NCBI GenBank assembly: GCA_039180875.1
Contig: JBCDCY010000002.1
Location: 372,001-436,000 of the forward strand
Source: JBCDCY01 sp039180875
GTDB taxonomy: Bacteria > Pseudomonadota > Alphaproteobacteria > Rhodobacterales > Rhodobacteraceae
Direction of reading: 5' to 3'
DNA: 64,000 bases
The stretch's first letter is position 1; every line of letters begins with the position of its first letter. Shown here piece after piece: positions 33,487-42,288 of the stretch. Below the pieces are notes generated by a model, which had not been told where the DNA came from, searched no databases, and saw only the letters and a list, made by a program, of their open reading frames with translations. Made by a program: the position numbers and the translations under genes.

Positions 33487-36348
33487 ATGGCGGGAGAGCG
33501 CAATCCAAGGGAGACAATCCAGCGCCTGCGCGGTCATATCGCAGCCCTGCAGGCAGAGCGCGATACGCTGAAAAAGCGCGACTGGAACTACCAGGCGATT
33601 TTCGACCGCGTGACCGATCGCCTGAGCTCCGAGCAGCCCCTGCCGTCCACCGCGCCGGGCACGTTCAAAGGCCTCTCCTTCGTCATCGTCTACTACGACA
33701 TCCCACAGCAGATCGAGCGCACGCTACTTACCTGCGCGCCGGCCTATCAGGGCGTGGACGCGGACGAGATCGAGGTGATCCTGGTCGACAACGGCTCGAC
33801 CGAGGCGCTGCCGGCCGATCTGCAGGAGCGCTTCCCCCATGTGAGCCAAATCCTGCGCATCGACGATCAGCCCTCGCCCGTTGCAGCGCTGAACGCCGGG
33901 ATCGCTGCGGCGCGGTTCGAGATGATCGCCCTGATGATCGACGGCGCCCATCTGCTCTCCCCCGGCGTGGTGCAGACGGCTCGCGACATCTGGCGGCTCT
34001 TCCCCGATCCCGTGGTCAGTGTCCCCCAGTACATCCTGGGAAGGGAGAGCCAGAACCTTACCCAGCAGCGCGATGCCTTCGCCATCGAGGAGGCCGCGTT
34101 GAGGGAGCTCGGCTGGCCCGACGACGGCTATCGCCTGTTCGAATACGCCGTCTATCCCGGCGAGAACCACGGCCGGTCCCACATTGAGGCGATCGAGTCG
34201 AACTGTCTGATCACGACGCGCCATGTCCTTGACGTCAGCGGCGGCTTCGATCCCCGCTACGACGAGCCAGGCGGCGGCTTCGCCAATCTCGAGATCTTCA
34301 GCCGCCTGATCCACGAGCCGCAGAACACCTACGTCATCATGCCGGGGGAGGGGACGTTCCATCAGGACCATCGCGGTGTCACCACCCAGCGTGCGCCGGA
34401 GGAGCGGGATCAGCTCGTCAAGCAATACCGCCAGCGCCACCGCGAGGTCACCGGCAGCGATCTGCTGCTCAACGCGCGGAGCCCGATCCTTTACGGCAAG
34501 ACCCGGCGGCTGACCCAGCGGATCCCCACGATCTCCCGTGAGTTCGGGCGGGTGAGCAACCGTATCCTGCGCCAGCTCGCCAACATCTATGTGGCCCGGG
34601 TGCGGGGCGGGCTGACCGACGACTACAACCCGGTGCTGTCGATCGGCGGGGTCTCGGACGAGCGGCTGGCCCGCACGCCCCTGCCGCCGCGCGGGTTGTT
34701 GGCGGAGGCCGCGGCGCGGAACGAGGTGGACGAGTCGGCCCTCGCCTATCTCCGCTGTCTTCGCCAGGTCCACCACGCTGTCTGTCCAGAACGCTATCTC
34801 GAGATCGGGGTCGACGGGGGCGCGAGCCTCAGCCTCGCCGACTGCCCGAGTGTCGGGATCGATCCGGCCTACGTCATCACCCGGCCGCTCACCGCGCCGA
34901 CCCGCCTGTTCCGTCAGACGAGCGACGCGTTCTTCGCCGACGAGGGGCGCTGCGCTGAGCTCTTCGGCGACGGCCTCGACCTCGCCTTCATCGACGGCAT
35001 GCATCTGGCGGAGTTCGTGCTCCGCGACTTCATCGCGACGGAGCGCTGGATGCGCCCGGGCGGCGTGGTGATGTTCGACGACGTGCTGCCCGAGCAGATG
35101 GAGATGTTGGATCGGGAGCGTCGCTTCGCCGCCTGGTGCGGCGACGTCTACAAGATCGTGCCGATCCTGCGCCGGCATCGCCCGGATCTACAGGTGAACG
35201 TGTTCGAGACCTTCATCGGCCCCTACCGCAAGGGCCTCGCCGTGATCTCGGGCCTCGATCCGACGAACCGCGTGCTCGAAGAGCGCTACGAGGCGATTGC
35301 GGCGGAGATCAAGCAAGGCGCCTACGACGTGCCGTCGATCGAGGCGTTGGATGAGATGATGCAGGTGGAGCCGATCAAGGGTCTTCGCCGCGCCGCCCGG
35401 CGCCGGACGCTCGTGGACCTCTCCGCCTGCCTCGCGCGCCACGCCCCGCCTGAGCGGCTGCGGGGTGTGCAGGTGCCGGAGGCGCCCAAGCTCTCCGTCG
35501 TCGTCGTCGCCTACAACATGGCGCGGGAACTGCCCCGGACGCTCCGAAGCCTCAGCGCCGAAATGCAGCGCGGGATCGAGGAGGCGGACTACGAGATCGT
35601 CGTGGTGGACAACGGCTCCACCGCACCGGCTGATCTCGCCGCCTGTGTCCGTCTTGCCCCGAACGCGCGTGTCATCACGCTGCCGCCCGGCCGGGTCTCG
35701 CCCTGCCACGCGGTCAATGTCGGTATCTCCGCCGCCCGCGCCCGGCGGATCGGCGTGATGATCGACGGCGCGCGCATGGCCTCTCCCGGCCTGCTCGCCG
35801 CCGCCCTCGGCGCCCTGGCGGATGAGAGCGCCGTCGTCGGCAGCCACGGCTATCATCTGGGGCAAGCGGTGCAATCGGAGGCGATCAAGACCGGCTACGA
35901 CGTCATCGAGGAGGATGCGCTGCTCGCCGGTTCGGGATGGGAGGAGGACGGCTACCGGCTCTTCGACATCGCCGTCCTCTCCAAATCCTCCGGGATGGGC
36001 CTGGAGGCGCTGCCGTCCGAGAGCAACGCGCTTTTCCTGCATCGCGACCGATGGCAGGCACTAAACGGCTATGACGAGCGCTTCCGCTCTCCGGGCGGCG
36101 GTCTCGCCAATTTAGACATGTGGAAGCGGGCCTGCGAGCACCCCGGCGCCACCGTCACGATGCTGCTCGGCGAGGGGACGTTCCACCAGATCCACGGCGG
36201 CGCGACGACCAGCGCGGCCTCATCCCGCCGCGCTGCGTTCGACGACGAGTACCAAAAGCTCCGCGGTGGCGCCTATCGCCGCCCGAAGGTCGATGCCGAG
36301 TTCGTCGGCAGCGCCCCGGCGACCCGCACCACGACCGGGAACCCGTAG
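33487..36348 (+). CDS. Glycosyltransferase - methyltransferase-like - glycosyltransferase fusion
   Basis: A 953-residue protein with three parts. Residues 60-330 and about 665-950 are two GT2-like domains that clearly resemble each other: VDNGST, MIDGAHLLSPG versus MIDGARMASPG, DDGYRLFEYAV versus EDGYRLFDIAV, GGGFANLEIF versus GGGLANLDMW, and GEGTFHQ in both. Between them, about 435-560, is a class I methyltransferase-like domain with YLEIGVDGGASL and AFIDGMHL. A short coiled coil starts the protein. Both GT domains carry IDGA where a DxD metal motif is usual. ATG 33487 has AAGGA upstream. The gene probably builds and methylates a repeating glycan, though no acceptor can be named. Confidence 0.8.
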   Translation: MAGERNPRETIQRLRGHIAALQAERDTLKKRDWNYQAIFDRVTDRLSSEQPLPSTAPGTFKGLSFVIVYYDIPQQIERTLLTCAPAYQGVDADEIEVILVDNGSTEALPADLQERFPHVSQILRIDDQPSPVAALNAGIAAARFEMIALMIDGAHLLSPGVVQTARDIWRLFPDPVVSVPQYILGRESQNLTQQRDAFAIEEAALRELGWPDDGYRLFEYAVYPGENHGRSHIEAIESNCLITTRHVLDVSGGFDPRYDEPGGGFANLEIFSRLIHEPQNTYVIMPGEGTFHQDHRGVTTQRAPEERDQLVKQYRQRHREVTGSDLLLNARSPILYGKTRRLTQRIPTISREFGRVSNRILRQLANIYVARVRGGLTDDYNPVLSIGGVSDERLARTPLPPRGLLAEAAARNEVDESALAYLRCLRQVHHAVCPERYLEIGVDGGASLSLADCPSVGIDPAYVITRPLTAPTRLFRQTSDAFFADEGRCAELFGDGLDLAFIDGMHLAEFVLRDFIATERWMRPGGVVMFDDVLPEQMEMLDRERRFAAWCGDVYKIVPILRRHRPDLQVNVFETFIGPYRKGLAVISGLDPTNRVLEERYEAIAAEIKQGAYDVPSIEALDEMMQVEPIKGLRRAARRRTLVDLSACLARHAPPERLRGVQVPEAPKLSVVVVAYNMARELPRTLRSLSAEMQRGIEEADYEIVVVDNGSTAPADLAACVRLAPNARVITLPPGRVSPCHAVNVGISAARARRIGVMIDGARMASPGLLAAALGALADESAVVGSHGYHLGQAVQSEAIKTGYDVIEEDALLAGSGWEEDGYRLFDIAVLSKSSGMGLEALPSESNALFLHRDRWQALNGYDERFRSPGGGLANLDMWKRACEHPGATVTMLLGEGTFHQIHGGATTSAASSRRAAFDDEYQKLRGGAYRRPKVDAEFVGSAPATRTTTGNP

Positions 36349-36354
36349 GAGCGC

Positions 36355-37587
36355 TCACGGCGCAGACGCCGCCCGGTACCAGGCGACCAGCAACGCCCGA
36401 TCCTCCTCCGCCATGGGAAAGGCATTGGGCGGCGGCATGGCGTGGCTGAGCCCGGCCTGCAGATAGATCGCCTCGGCATGGCGGGCGATGTCGGCCGTGG
36501 TCTCCAGCACCACGCCCTTGGGCGGCCAGTGCATCCCTTGCCAGGAAGGTTCCCGCGCGTGGCACATGGAGCAATGGCCGAGCACGATGGTCTCCGCCTC
36601 CGCGAACCCGGTGGCCGCGGCAAAGCGCGCCTCCATGGGGGAAAGGATGCGCGCCTCCGCCTCCTCATAGCTCTCCCGCATCGGCGCGGTCGACAGCCAG
36701 GCGATCAAGATAAACAGCACCGCCGTCACCGCCCAGGTCCAGGACGGTTTGCCGGCGCGGGCGTGCATGGTGTTGAAGTAATGCCGGATCGTCACGCCCA
36801 TCAGGAACACCAGCGCGGCGATGATCCAGTTATACTCCGTTGCGAAGGCAAGCGGGTAATGGTTTGAGAGCATGAGGAAAATGACCGGCAAGGTCAGGTA
36901 GTTGTTGTGGGTGGAGCGGAGCTTCGCGATCTTGCCGTATCTCGGATCGGGCGCGCGGCCGTTCTTCAGATCGTCCACCACGATCCGCTGGTTCGGGATG
37001 ATGATCAGGAAGACGTTCGCTGTCATGATCGTCGCCGTGAAGGCACCGAGATGCAGCAATGCCGCCCGCCCGGTAAAGACCTCGTTGTAGCCCCAGGACA
37101 TGGCGACCAGCAGGGCGAAGAGCAGCAGCATCAGCTCCGTCGGCCGCTCCCCCAGCGCCGACTTGCAGAGCCGGTCGTAGACCAGCCAGCCGATCGTGAG
37201 CGAGCCGGCGGAGATCGCGACGCCCTGCCAGAGCGCCAGATCCGCCTTGCTCGGATCGAGCAGGTAGAGCTCGCCGCCCACCCAGTAGACGATCATCAAC
37301 AGCGCCGCGCCGGAGAGCCAGGTCGCGTAGCTCTCCCATTTGAACCAGGTCAGATGCTCCGGCATGTGGGCCGGCGCCACGCTGTACTTCTGGATGTGGT
37401 AGAAGCCCCCGCCGTGCACCTGCCATTCGTCCCCCAGCACGCCGGCCGGCAGGTCCGATCCCTTGCGGAGGCCGAGGTCCAGGGCGATGAAGTAGAAGGA
37501 CGAGCCGATCCAGGCGATCGCGGTGATCACGTGCAGCCAGCGCACGGCGAAGCCGATCCAGTCCCAGAGGACGGCGAAATCGTACAT
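36355..37587 (-). CDS. puuD: Urate hydroxylase PuuD (membrane urate oxidase with cytochrome c domain)
   Basis: PuuD, 410 residues, oxidises urate to 5-hydroxyisourate. The N-terminal part has about eight membrane helices with conserved histidines (RWLHVITAIAWIGSSFYF, GGGFYHIQKY, HNNYLTLPVIFLML). A C-terminal cytochrome c domain carries the heme site CSMCH (Cys339, Cys342, His343) and faces the periplasm, so electrons go to the respiratory chain rather than to peroxide. The start MYDFAVLWDW at ATG 37587 fits the family, and the longer frame upstream does not. It is divergent from puuE-uraD across 279 bases. Purine induction is likely but not shown. Confidence 0.95.
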   Translation of the reverse strand: MYDFAVLWDWIGFAVRWLHVITAIAWIGSSFYFIALDLGLRKGSDLPAGVLGDEWQVHGGGFYHIQKYSVAPAHMPEHLTWFKWESYATWLSGAALLMIVYWVGGELYLLDPSKADLALWQGVAISAGSLTIGWLVYDRLCKSALGERPTELMLLLFALLVAMSWGYNEVFTGRAALLHLGAFTATIMTANVFLIIIPNQRIVVDDLKNGRAPDPRYGKIAKLRSTHNNYLTLPVIFLMLSNHYPLAFATEYNWIIAALVFLMGVTIRHYFNTMHARAGKPSWTWAVTAVLFILIAWLSTAPMRESYEEAEARILSPMEARFAAATGFAEAETIVLGHCSMCHAREPSWQGMHWPPKGVVLETTADIARHAEAIYLQAGLSHAMPPPNAFPMAEEDRALLVAWYRAASAP

Positions 37588-37704
37588 TGGGGGGCCTCTT
37601 TCGCGGTCTCTCGGCAGACTAGGGGCTGGGCGCTTGCTCCGATACTGCCTCAAATCTCCAAGCGGTCCCACGACTATCCGACGGGTGGCATACCGGCAGC
37701 GGGC

Positions 37705-37716
37705 TCAAGCGCTTGA
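37705..37716. promoter_or_regulatory. Perfect palindrome between puuD and puuE-uraD
   Basis: TCAAGCGCTTGA is a perfect 12-base palindrome, almost in the middle of the control region shared by two divergent purine-catabolic units. Its place suits an operator for a purine-responsive repressor. No regulator gene lies in the window. Confidence 0.4.
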
Positions 37717-37866
37717 AGGTTGCTGCGTGCATCGCCCCGATCATCAAGGGCGCGGAGGCACGCTTTCGCCCCGATGGCCGATCGGACCCTGGCGCTTCCC
37801 GCCCGGCTTCGCATACGCTTTCGCCTGATCGGTCGTCTCGACTCCACTTGAGCGAAGGGCAGAACG

Positions 37867-39279
37867 CTGGACCGCTATCCGCGCGATATGACGGGTTATG
37901 GACCGAGGACGCCGGACCCGCGCTGGCCGGGCGGCGCCAAGATCGCCGTACAGATCGTGCTGAACTACGAGGAGGGCGGCGAGAACTGCCTCCTCCACGG
38001 CGATGCGGCGTCCGAGGCGTTCCTGTCCGAGACCGTCGGGGCGGAGCCCTGGTCCGGGCAGCGCAACTGGAACATGGAGACGGTCTATGAATACGGCGCC
38101 CGGGCCGGCTTTTGGCGCCTCCATCGGCTGCTCGGTGCCTATCCCGTCACCGTCTACGGCGTCGCCACGGCCCTCGCCCGCGGGCCGGAGCAGGTGGCCG
38201 CGATGCGCGATACGGGCTGGGAGATCGCGAGCCACGGCCTGAAATGGATCGACTACCGCGATTTCGCGGAGGCGGAGGAGCGCGCCCACATGCGCGAGGC
38301 CATCGACCTCCACACCCAGGTCGTCGGGGAGCGCCCGCGGGGCTGGTACACCGGGCGCTGCTCGATGAACACCGTGCGCCTGGCGGCGGAGGAGGGGGGC
38401 TTTGCCTACGTCGCCGACAGCTATGCCGACGATTTGCCCTATTGGCTGAAGATCGGCGGGTATGACCAGTTGATCGTGCCCTACACCCTCGACGCCAACG
38501 ACATGCGCTTCGCCACGGTCCAGGGCTTCAACGCCGGCCCGCAGTTCGAGGCCTATCTGAGGGACAGCTTCGACGTGCTCTATGCCGAGGGGCAGGCGGG
38601 CGCGCCGAAGATGCTGTCGATCGGCCTGCATTGCCGCCTGGCCGGCCGGCCTGGGCGGGCCGCGGCGCTCGCGCGCGCGCTTGCCCATATGGCGGGCCAT
38701 GACGGCGTCTGGTTCGCGACCCGGCTACAGATCGCCGAGCATTGGCGGGCGCACCACCCGCCGCCGGCGGCCGATCGTCCGTCGGAGATGGATCGGGCGC
38801 ACTTCGTCGCGGCCTTCGGCGGGATCTTTGAACACTCGCCATGGATCGCAGAGCAAGCCCATGCGCTGCCCCTCGGCCCCACCCACGACACGGCGCGGGG
38901 GGTGCATGCGGCGCTGGCGCGTGTCTTTCGCGGGGCGGAGGAGGAGCGGCGGCTCGACGTGCTCCGCGCCCACCCCGATCTCGCGGGAAAGCTCGCGGCG
39001 GCCCGGCGGCTGACGGCGGCCTCGACCGCCGAACAGGCCTCGGCCGGTCTCGATGCGCTAACCGATGCGGAGCGCACGAGCTTCGAGGAGCTCAACACCG
39101 CCTATACCGAGAAATTCGGCTTCCCCTTCATCATCGCCGTCCGCGACCATGACAAGGCCGGCATTCTCGCGGCCTTTCAACGCCGGCTGCAGAACGACCG
39201 CGCCGCCGAATTGGCAGAAGCCTGCCGGCAGGTCGAGCGCATCGCCGAACTCCGCCTTTTCGAGATCTTGCCGTCGTGA
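37867..39279 (+). CDS. puuE: Allantoinase PuuE fused to OHCU decarboxylase UraD
   Basis: A 470-residue fusion. Residues 1 to about 305 are PuuE, a metal-independent, polysaccharide-deacetylase-like allantoinase (DPRWPGGAKIAVQIVLNYEE, EIASHGLKWIDYRDF, DLPYW). The rest is UraD, which makes S-allantoin from OHCU, with its catalytic histidine in AHPDLAGKL and the EELN block. The two activities are consecutive steps, so the fusion may channel allantoin. The start is probably CTG 37867: GAAGG lies eight bases upstream and the conserved RYPRD N-terminus is then included. ATG 37888 would cut this off and has no ribosome site. The stop overlaps allA by four bases (GTGA). Confidence 0.93.
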   Translation: MDRYPRDMTGYGPRTPDPRWPGGAKIAVQIVLNYEEGGENCLLHGDAASEAFLSETVGAEPWSGQRNWNMETVYEYGARAGFWRLHRLLGAYPVTVYGVATALARGPEQVAAMRDTGWEIASHGLKWIDYRDFAEAEERAHMREAIDLHTQVVGERPRGWYTGRCSMNTVRLAAEEGGFAYVADSYADDLPYWLKIGGYDQLIVPYTLDANDMRFATVQGFNAGPQFEAYLRDSFDVLYAEGQAGAPKMLSIGLHCRLAGRPGRAAALARALAHMAGHDGVWFATRLQIAEHWRAHHPPPAADRPSEMDRAHFVAAFGGIFEHSPWIAEQAHALPLGPTHDTARGVHAALARVFRGAEEERRLDVLRAHPDLAGKLAAARRLTAASTAEQASAGLDALTDAERTSFEELNTAYTEKFGFPFIIAVRDHDKAGILAAFQRRLQNDRAAELAEACRQVERIAELRLFEILPS

Positions 39280-39758
39280 GCCAGGAGATCTCCGTCAAGG
39301 CGCTGACCGCGGAGGCCTTCGCCCAGTTCGGCGATGTGCTGGAGGTGGTGGGGGCGCCCGACCGGATCATCAACCAGGGCCTTTGCCGGCGCTTCCACGA
39401 TCGGGCGGAGCTCGATTTCTCCGACGGCCGCGCGGGCCTCAGCCTCTTCAAAGCCGAACCGCGGGAGCTGCCGCTGCGGCTCGAGATGGTGGAGCGTCAT
39501 CCGGCCGGCAGCCAGGCCTTCGTGCCGATGGGCGCGGCGCCCTTCCTCGTCGTCGTCGCGCCGGACGCCGGTGGCGTTCCCGGTCGCCCGCAGGCCTTTC
39601 GCACCGCACCCGGTCAGGCGGTCAACTACCACCGCGGCACCTGGCACGGCGTGCTGACGCCGCTGGAGCCGCCCGGCCTGTTCGCCGTGCTCGACCGGAT
39701 CGGTGAGGGGGCGAACCTTGAAGAGCACTGGTTTTCAGTGCCTTATCACGTCGGCTGA
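39276..39758 (+). CDS. allA: Ureidoglycolate lyase
   Basis: AllA, 160 residues, splits ureidoglycolate into glyoxylate and urea. It is a cupin-fold enzyme; family segments include the N-terminal KALTAEAFAQFGDVLE, the central MVERHPAGSQAFVPM and the metal/substrate region NYHRGTWHGVL. The start is GTG 39276, overlapping the stop of puuE-uraD, so the two are translationally coupled. It ends the urate pathway at glyoxylate, which matters for the neighbouring mct and meh genes. Confidence 0.93.
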   Translation: MSQEISVKALTAEAFAQFGDVLEVVGAPDRIINQGLCRRFHDRAELDFSDGRAGLSLFKAEPRELPLRLEMVERHPAGSQAFVPMGAAPFLVVVAPDAGGVPGRPQAFRTAPGQAVNYHRGTWHGVLTPLEPPGLFAVLDRIGEGANLEEHWFSVPYHVG

Positions 39759-39785
39759 GCACCGCTGAGAGAGGGAGCACTTCGC

Positions 39786-41267
39786 ATGGCGAGATCATCC
39801 ATCGGCACGAAAGAGCAGCTGCGCGATCCGAACTACATGCCGGCGCTGCACCGCGCGGTCCCCCTCGGCATCCAGCACGTGCTGGCCATGTTTATCTCCA
39901 ACGTCACGCCGGCGATCATCGTGGCCGGGGCGGCGGGCTTTGGCTTCGGCTCCAACTCGCCGGACTTCCCGGAGCTGCTCTACCTCATACAGATGTCGAT
40001 GCTGTTCGCGGGCCTGGCGACGCTCCTGCAGACCGTGACCGTCGGCCCAATCGGCGCGGCGCTGCCGGTGGTGCAGGGCACCTCCTTCGCCTTCATCCCG
40101 ATCATGATCCCGTTGGTGGCGGGCAAGGGCGTCGACGGCCTCGCCGCCCTCTTCGGCGGCGTGCTGATCGGCGGCCTCTTCCACGCGCTGCTCGGCACGA
40201 TCATCGGGCGGATCCGGTTCGCATTGCCGCCGCTGGTCACCGGTCTGGTGGTGACGATGATCGGCCTGGCCCTGGTGAAGGTCGGGATCGAATACGCCGC
40301 CGGCGGCGTGCCGGCCAAGGCCTCTGGGGCAGAGAGCTATGGCTCTCTCCTCAGCTGGTCGGCGGCGCTGGTGGTCGTGCTGGTCACCCTGGCGCTCAAG
40401 TTCTTCGCCCGCGGGATGTGGAGCGTCTCGGCCGTGCTCCTCGGCATCATCGCCGGCTATCTCTACTGCATCGCCATCGGCAAGCTGCCGGTCGAGGCCA
40501 TCGCCGGCTCCTGGGATCGGGCGGCGCTCTTCGCCCTGCCGCAGCCCTTCAAGTACGGCTTCGAGTTCTCGGCCGCCGCCATCATCGGCTTCTGCCTGAT
40601 GGCCTTCGTCTCAGCGGTCGAGACCGTGGGCGACGTGAGCGGCATCGCCAAAGGGGGTGCGGGGCGGGAGGCGACGGACCGTGAGATCCGCGGTGCCACC
40701 TATGCCGACGGTGTGGGCACGGCCGTCGCCGGCCTCTTCGGCGGCTTTCCCAACACCTCTTTCAGCCAGAATGTGGGCCTGATCGCCATGACCGGGGTGA
40801 TGAGCCGTCATGTGGTGACGATCGGGGCACTCTTCCTGATCGTCTGCGGCCTGGTGCCCAAGGTCGGCGGCGTCATCCGCACCGTGCCGATCGAGGTTTT
40901 GGGCGGCGGGGTCATCGTGATGTTCGGCATGGTCGTGGCGGCCGGCATCTCGATGCTGTCGGACGTGGTCTGGAACCGCCGCAACATGGTGATCTTCGCC
41001 GTCGCCCTCTCCGTCGGCCTCGGCCTGCAGCTTGAGGTGATGAACGTGGCGCCGGGCTCGGCCAACGCGCTGCAGCACCTGCCCGACACGCTCCGCATCC
41101 TCGGCGCCTCGGGCATCCTGCCGGCGGCCCTGATCGCCATCGTGCTGAACCTCATCCTGCCGGAGGAGTTGGCGGACGAGGCGACGGATGAGGTTTCGGG
41201 CGGCCTTGCCGGCCATGGCAGCGGAGAGATCGTGCGGGACGCGCGCGGATCGGACCCAGCGGGCTGA
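39786..41267 (+). CDS. NCS2 xanthine/uracil/urate permease
   Basis: A 493-residue inner-membrane transporter of the nucleobase-cation symporter 2 family with about 12-14 membrane segments. The family signature is visible in QHVLAMFISNVTPAIIVAGAAG, in SAVETVGDVSGIAKGGAG and in FGGFPNTSFSQNVGLIAMTG. Because it follows puuE-uraD and allA, urate or xanthine is the most likely cargo, driven by protons. ATG 39786 has GAGAGGGAG upstream. The short acidic C-terminus is cytoplasmic. A subfamily assignment such as UacT or PucK cannot be made safely from the motifs alone. Confidence 0.93.
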   Translation: MARSSIGTKEQLRDPNYMPALHRAVPLGIQHVLAMFISNVTPAIIVAGAAGFGFGSNSPDFPELLYLIQMSMLFAGLATLLQTVTVGPIGAALPVVQGTSFAFIPIMIPLVAGKGVDGLAALFGGVLIGGLFHALLGTIIGRIRFALPPLVTGLVVTMIGLALVKVGIEYAAGGVPAKASGAESYGSLLSWSAALVVVLVTLALKFFARGMWSVSAVLLGIIAGYLYCIAIGKLPVEAIAGSWDRAALFALPQPFKYGFEFSAAAIIGFCLMAFVSAVETVGDVSGIAKGGAGREATDREIRGATYADGVGTAVAGLFGGFPNTSFSQNVGLIAMTGVMSRHVVTIGALFLIVCGLVPKVGGVIRTVPIEVLGGGVIVMFGMVVAAGISMLSDVVWNRRNMVIFAVALSVGLGLQLEVMNVAPGSANALQHLPDTLRILGASGILPAALIAIVLNLILPEELADEATDEVSGGLAGHGSGEIVRDARGSDPAG

Positions 41268-41297
41268 GGCGCCTGGCTGCGGGCGTCGCTCGCCATT

Positions 41298-41318
41298 TGG
41301 GCCAGCAAGAAAGGCCCA
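41298..41318. terminator. Hairpin terminator candidate between convergent genes
   Basis: A 6-bp stem (TGGGCC with GGCCCA) and a 9-base A-rich loop lie between the convergent permease and ureidoglycine aminohydrolase genes. No T tract follows, so strength is uncertain. Confidence 0.35.
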
Positions 41319-41388
41319 TGGCTTTCGCAGTGGTCCAAATATCCAGCGTCCGCCGTGCGCGACAGGCGCGCCGCTGCCCCGGAAGCGC

Positions 41389-42210
41389 CTACAGGGCCAG
41401 CGGCGCGTGCCGGTTCACGTCCTTGTAAAGCAAATAGCGAAACGGCCCGGGCCCGCCGGCATAGCAGGCCTGGGGGCAGAAGGCCCGGAGCCAGAGGAAG
41501 TCGCCCGCCTCCACCTCCACCCAGTCCTGGTTCAGGCGATAGACCGCCTTGCCCTCTAGCACGTAGATGCCGTGCTCCATCACATGGGTCTCGGCGAAGG
41601 GGATCACGGCCCCGGGGGCGAGGGTGACGATGTTGACGGCCATGTCATGGCGCAGGTCGGCGGGATCGACGAACCGACTGGTGGCCCAGGCGCCGTCGGT
41701 GTCGGGCATCGGGGTGGGGGCGACCGCCTGGTCCTCGGCGATGAGGAGGTCGGGCGGGGCGAGGCCCTCGACCGCGACGTAGGCCTTGCGGATCCACTGG
41801 AAGCGGAGCGGCGCGTTTCCCTGGTTCCAAAGCGTCCAGGCGAGGCCCGGCGGCAGATAGGCGTAGCCACCGGGGCCGAGCACGTGACGGTCCTCCCCGA
41901 CCGTCAGCGTCGCCTCGCCGTCCAGCACGAACAGCACCGCCTCCGCCGCTGGATCGCTTTCCGGCCGGTCAGAGCCGCCGCCCGGCGCCACCTCCATGGC
42001 GTACTGCGAGAAGCTCTCGGCAAAGCCGCTGAGCGGGCGGGCGAGAACCCAGAGGCGGGTCTTCTCCCAATGGGGCAGGGCGCTCGCCACGATATCGCGG
42101 AGCACGCCTTTGGGGATCACGGCATAGGCGTTGGTGAAGACCGCGCGGCCGGTCAGCAGCTCGCGCTGACCCGGATGGCCGCCGATGGGCGCCTGGTAGG
42201 TGCGCTGCAT
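41389..42210 (-). CDS. allE: (S)-ureidoglycine aminohydrolase
   Basis: A 273-residue bicupin enzyme that releases ammonia from ureidoglycine to give S-ureidoglycolate, the substrate of AllA. Two cupin barrels are visible: one around LDGEATLTVGEDRHVLGPGG and a second with the metal-binding ETHVMEHGIYVLEGKAVY segment. The start is ATG 42210, preceded by a perfect AGGAGG. It is transcribed toward the permease and lies 78 bases downstream of mct, so it may be read from the same transcript as meh and mct. That would tie urate breakdown to mesaconyl-CoA chemistry. Confidence 0.92.
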   Translation of the reverse strand: MQRTYQAPIGGHPGQRELLTGRAVFTNAYAVIPKGVLRDIVASALPHWEKTRLWVLARPLSGFAESFSQYAMEVAPGGGSDRPESDPAAEAVLFVLDGEATLTVGEDRHVLGPGGYAYLPPGLAWTLWNQGNAPLRFQWIRKAYVAVEGLAPPDLLIAEDQAVAPTPMPDTDGAWATSRFVDPADLRHDMAVNIVTLAPGAVIPFAETHVMEHGIYVLEGKAVYRLNQDWVEVEAGDFLWLRAFCPQACYAGGPGPFRYLLYKDVNRHAPLAL

Positions 42211-42288
42211 GATCCCTCCTCCCGCTCTGCCTCGCGGGCGCACTATGGGATGTGGTTGGAGCCGGAGCCAGGGGTCTTGGCGATCGCC

